5,272 nt of DNA. Source: an uncultured Ruminococcus sp. (GTDB lineage Bacteria; Bacillota; Clostridia; Oscillospirales; Acutalibacteraceae). Made by a program: the position numbers and the translations under genes. The DNA is taken from NCBI GenBank assembly GCA_905234305.1, contig CAJOHT010000155.1, positions 1,778 to 7,049 on the forward strand, in the 5' to 3' direction. This document shows, in pieces, positions 4,932 through 5,272 of this stretch. Position 1 is the stretch's first letter. The number at the start of each line of letters is the position of its first letter. The notes under the pieces are model-generated. The model was given only the letters and a program-made list of their open reading frames with translations, was not told the DNA's origin and ran no database searches.

Positions 4932-5272
4932 ATGAAAACATCACTTAAGAAATTAACTTGCATCTTTTTATCGGTACTTTTAATTCTCTCCGTATTAGCG
5001 GTTGGAACTGTATCTGCTGCCGAAAAGGATGATCAAGGACAGTGGAAAATGAAATTCACTAACAATCACGGTTGGTCAAAAATTTATGTTTACGCTTGGG
5101 CTGGTGAGTCCAAACTTACAGGCGAATTTCCGGGTTGGGAAATGAAAGATACCTTTATTGAAAACAACCCCGAAGGTAAAGGCAATTTTTGGCTCTATAT
5201 CCCAGGCAACGCTGAAGGCTTCGTTGTAAGCGACGGTAACGGCAATCAGACTAATAATATCACAGACTTCTC
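4932..5272 (+). CDS. Secreted protein with CBM26-like starch-binding module (3' end missing)
   Basis: The first 113 residues of an exported protein are visible. Residues 1-30 form a signal peptide: Lys-containing n-region (KTSLKK), hydrophobic core 11-27, and cleavage expected at VSA-A or SAA-E (29/30). The only Cys, at position 10, is too early for a lipobox. The mature part starts with WKMKFTNNHGWSKIYVYAW, then GEF-PGWEM, then FWLYIPGNAEGFVVSDGNGNQTNNI. This series of aromatic residues and the closing DGNGNQT strand matches CBM26-type starch-binding modules of ruminococcal amylases and amylosome proteins. The rest, possibly a catalytic domain, further modules, a dockerin or a sorting signal, is off the right edge. 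It is a separate unit with its own likely promoter. The DNA is visibly more AT-rich than the operon, favours GGT/GCT codons, and the visible part encodes no arginine. Confidence 0.82.
   Translation, partial: MKTSLKKLTCIFLSVLLILSVLAVGTVSAAEKDDQGQWKMKFTNNHGWSKIYVYAWAGESKLTGEFPGWEMKDTFIENNPEGKGNFWLYIPGNAEGFVVSDGNGNQTNNITDF

Overview
The window reads as chromosomal DNA of a gut-type Gram-positive Firmicute, most likely of the Ruminococcus / Oscillospiraceae group. The support is strong AAGGAGG-type ribosome binding sites, a short (rhodanese-free) ThiI paired with a dedicated cysteine desulfurase, a class B sortase, and a secreted protein with a CBM26-like starch-binding module typical of ruminococcal starch degraders. 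The genus is an inference; no 16S or other marker gene is present.

Layout. Positions 2-937 hold the 3' part of a NifS/IscS-family cysteine desulfurase (NifZ-like; start off the left edge). After a 3-nt gap comes thiI (941-2119), then after 14 nt a TTG-started reading frame (2134-2697), whose sense continues in another frame as a class B sortase (2589-4190). Two nucleotides later is a small, degenerate MoaB/CinA-like gene (4193-4606). All are on the + strand and tightly packed, so they look like one operon whose promoter lies upstream of the window. Positions 4607-4931 are non-coding: a GC-rich half with several hairpins that resembles a dispersed palindromic intergenic element, then an AT-rich half with a candidate extended -10 promoter and two small dyads. 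From 4932 to the right edge runs the start of a secreted CBM26-like protein, which appears to be its own transcription unit.

How the genes work together. The desulfurase takes sulfur from cysteine as a persulfide and passes it to ThiI, which makes 4-thiouridine at position 8 of tRNA; this pairing is known in Bacillus. The sortase and the MoaB/CinA-like gene have no obvious link to tRNA thiolation and share the operon by position only.

The most notable points are an apparent one-base frameshift at about 2577-2589, which separates an N-terminal cytoplasmic domain from the sortase; a long, very basic C-terminal extension on that sortase; and a possible structural similarity between the sortase N-terminal domain and the MoaB/CinA-like protein that follows it.
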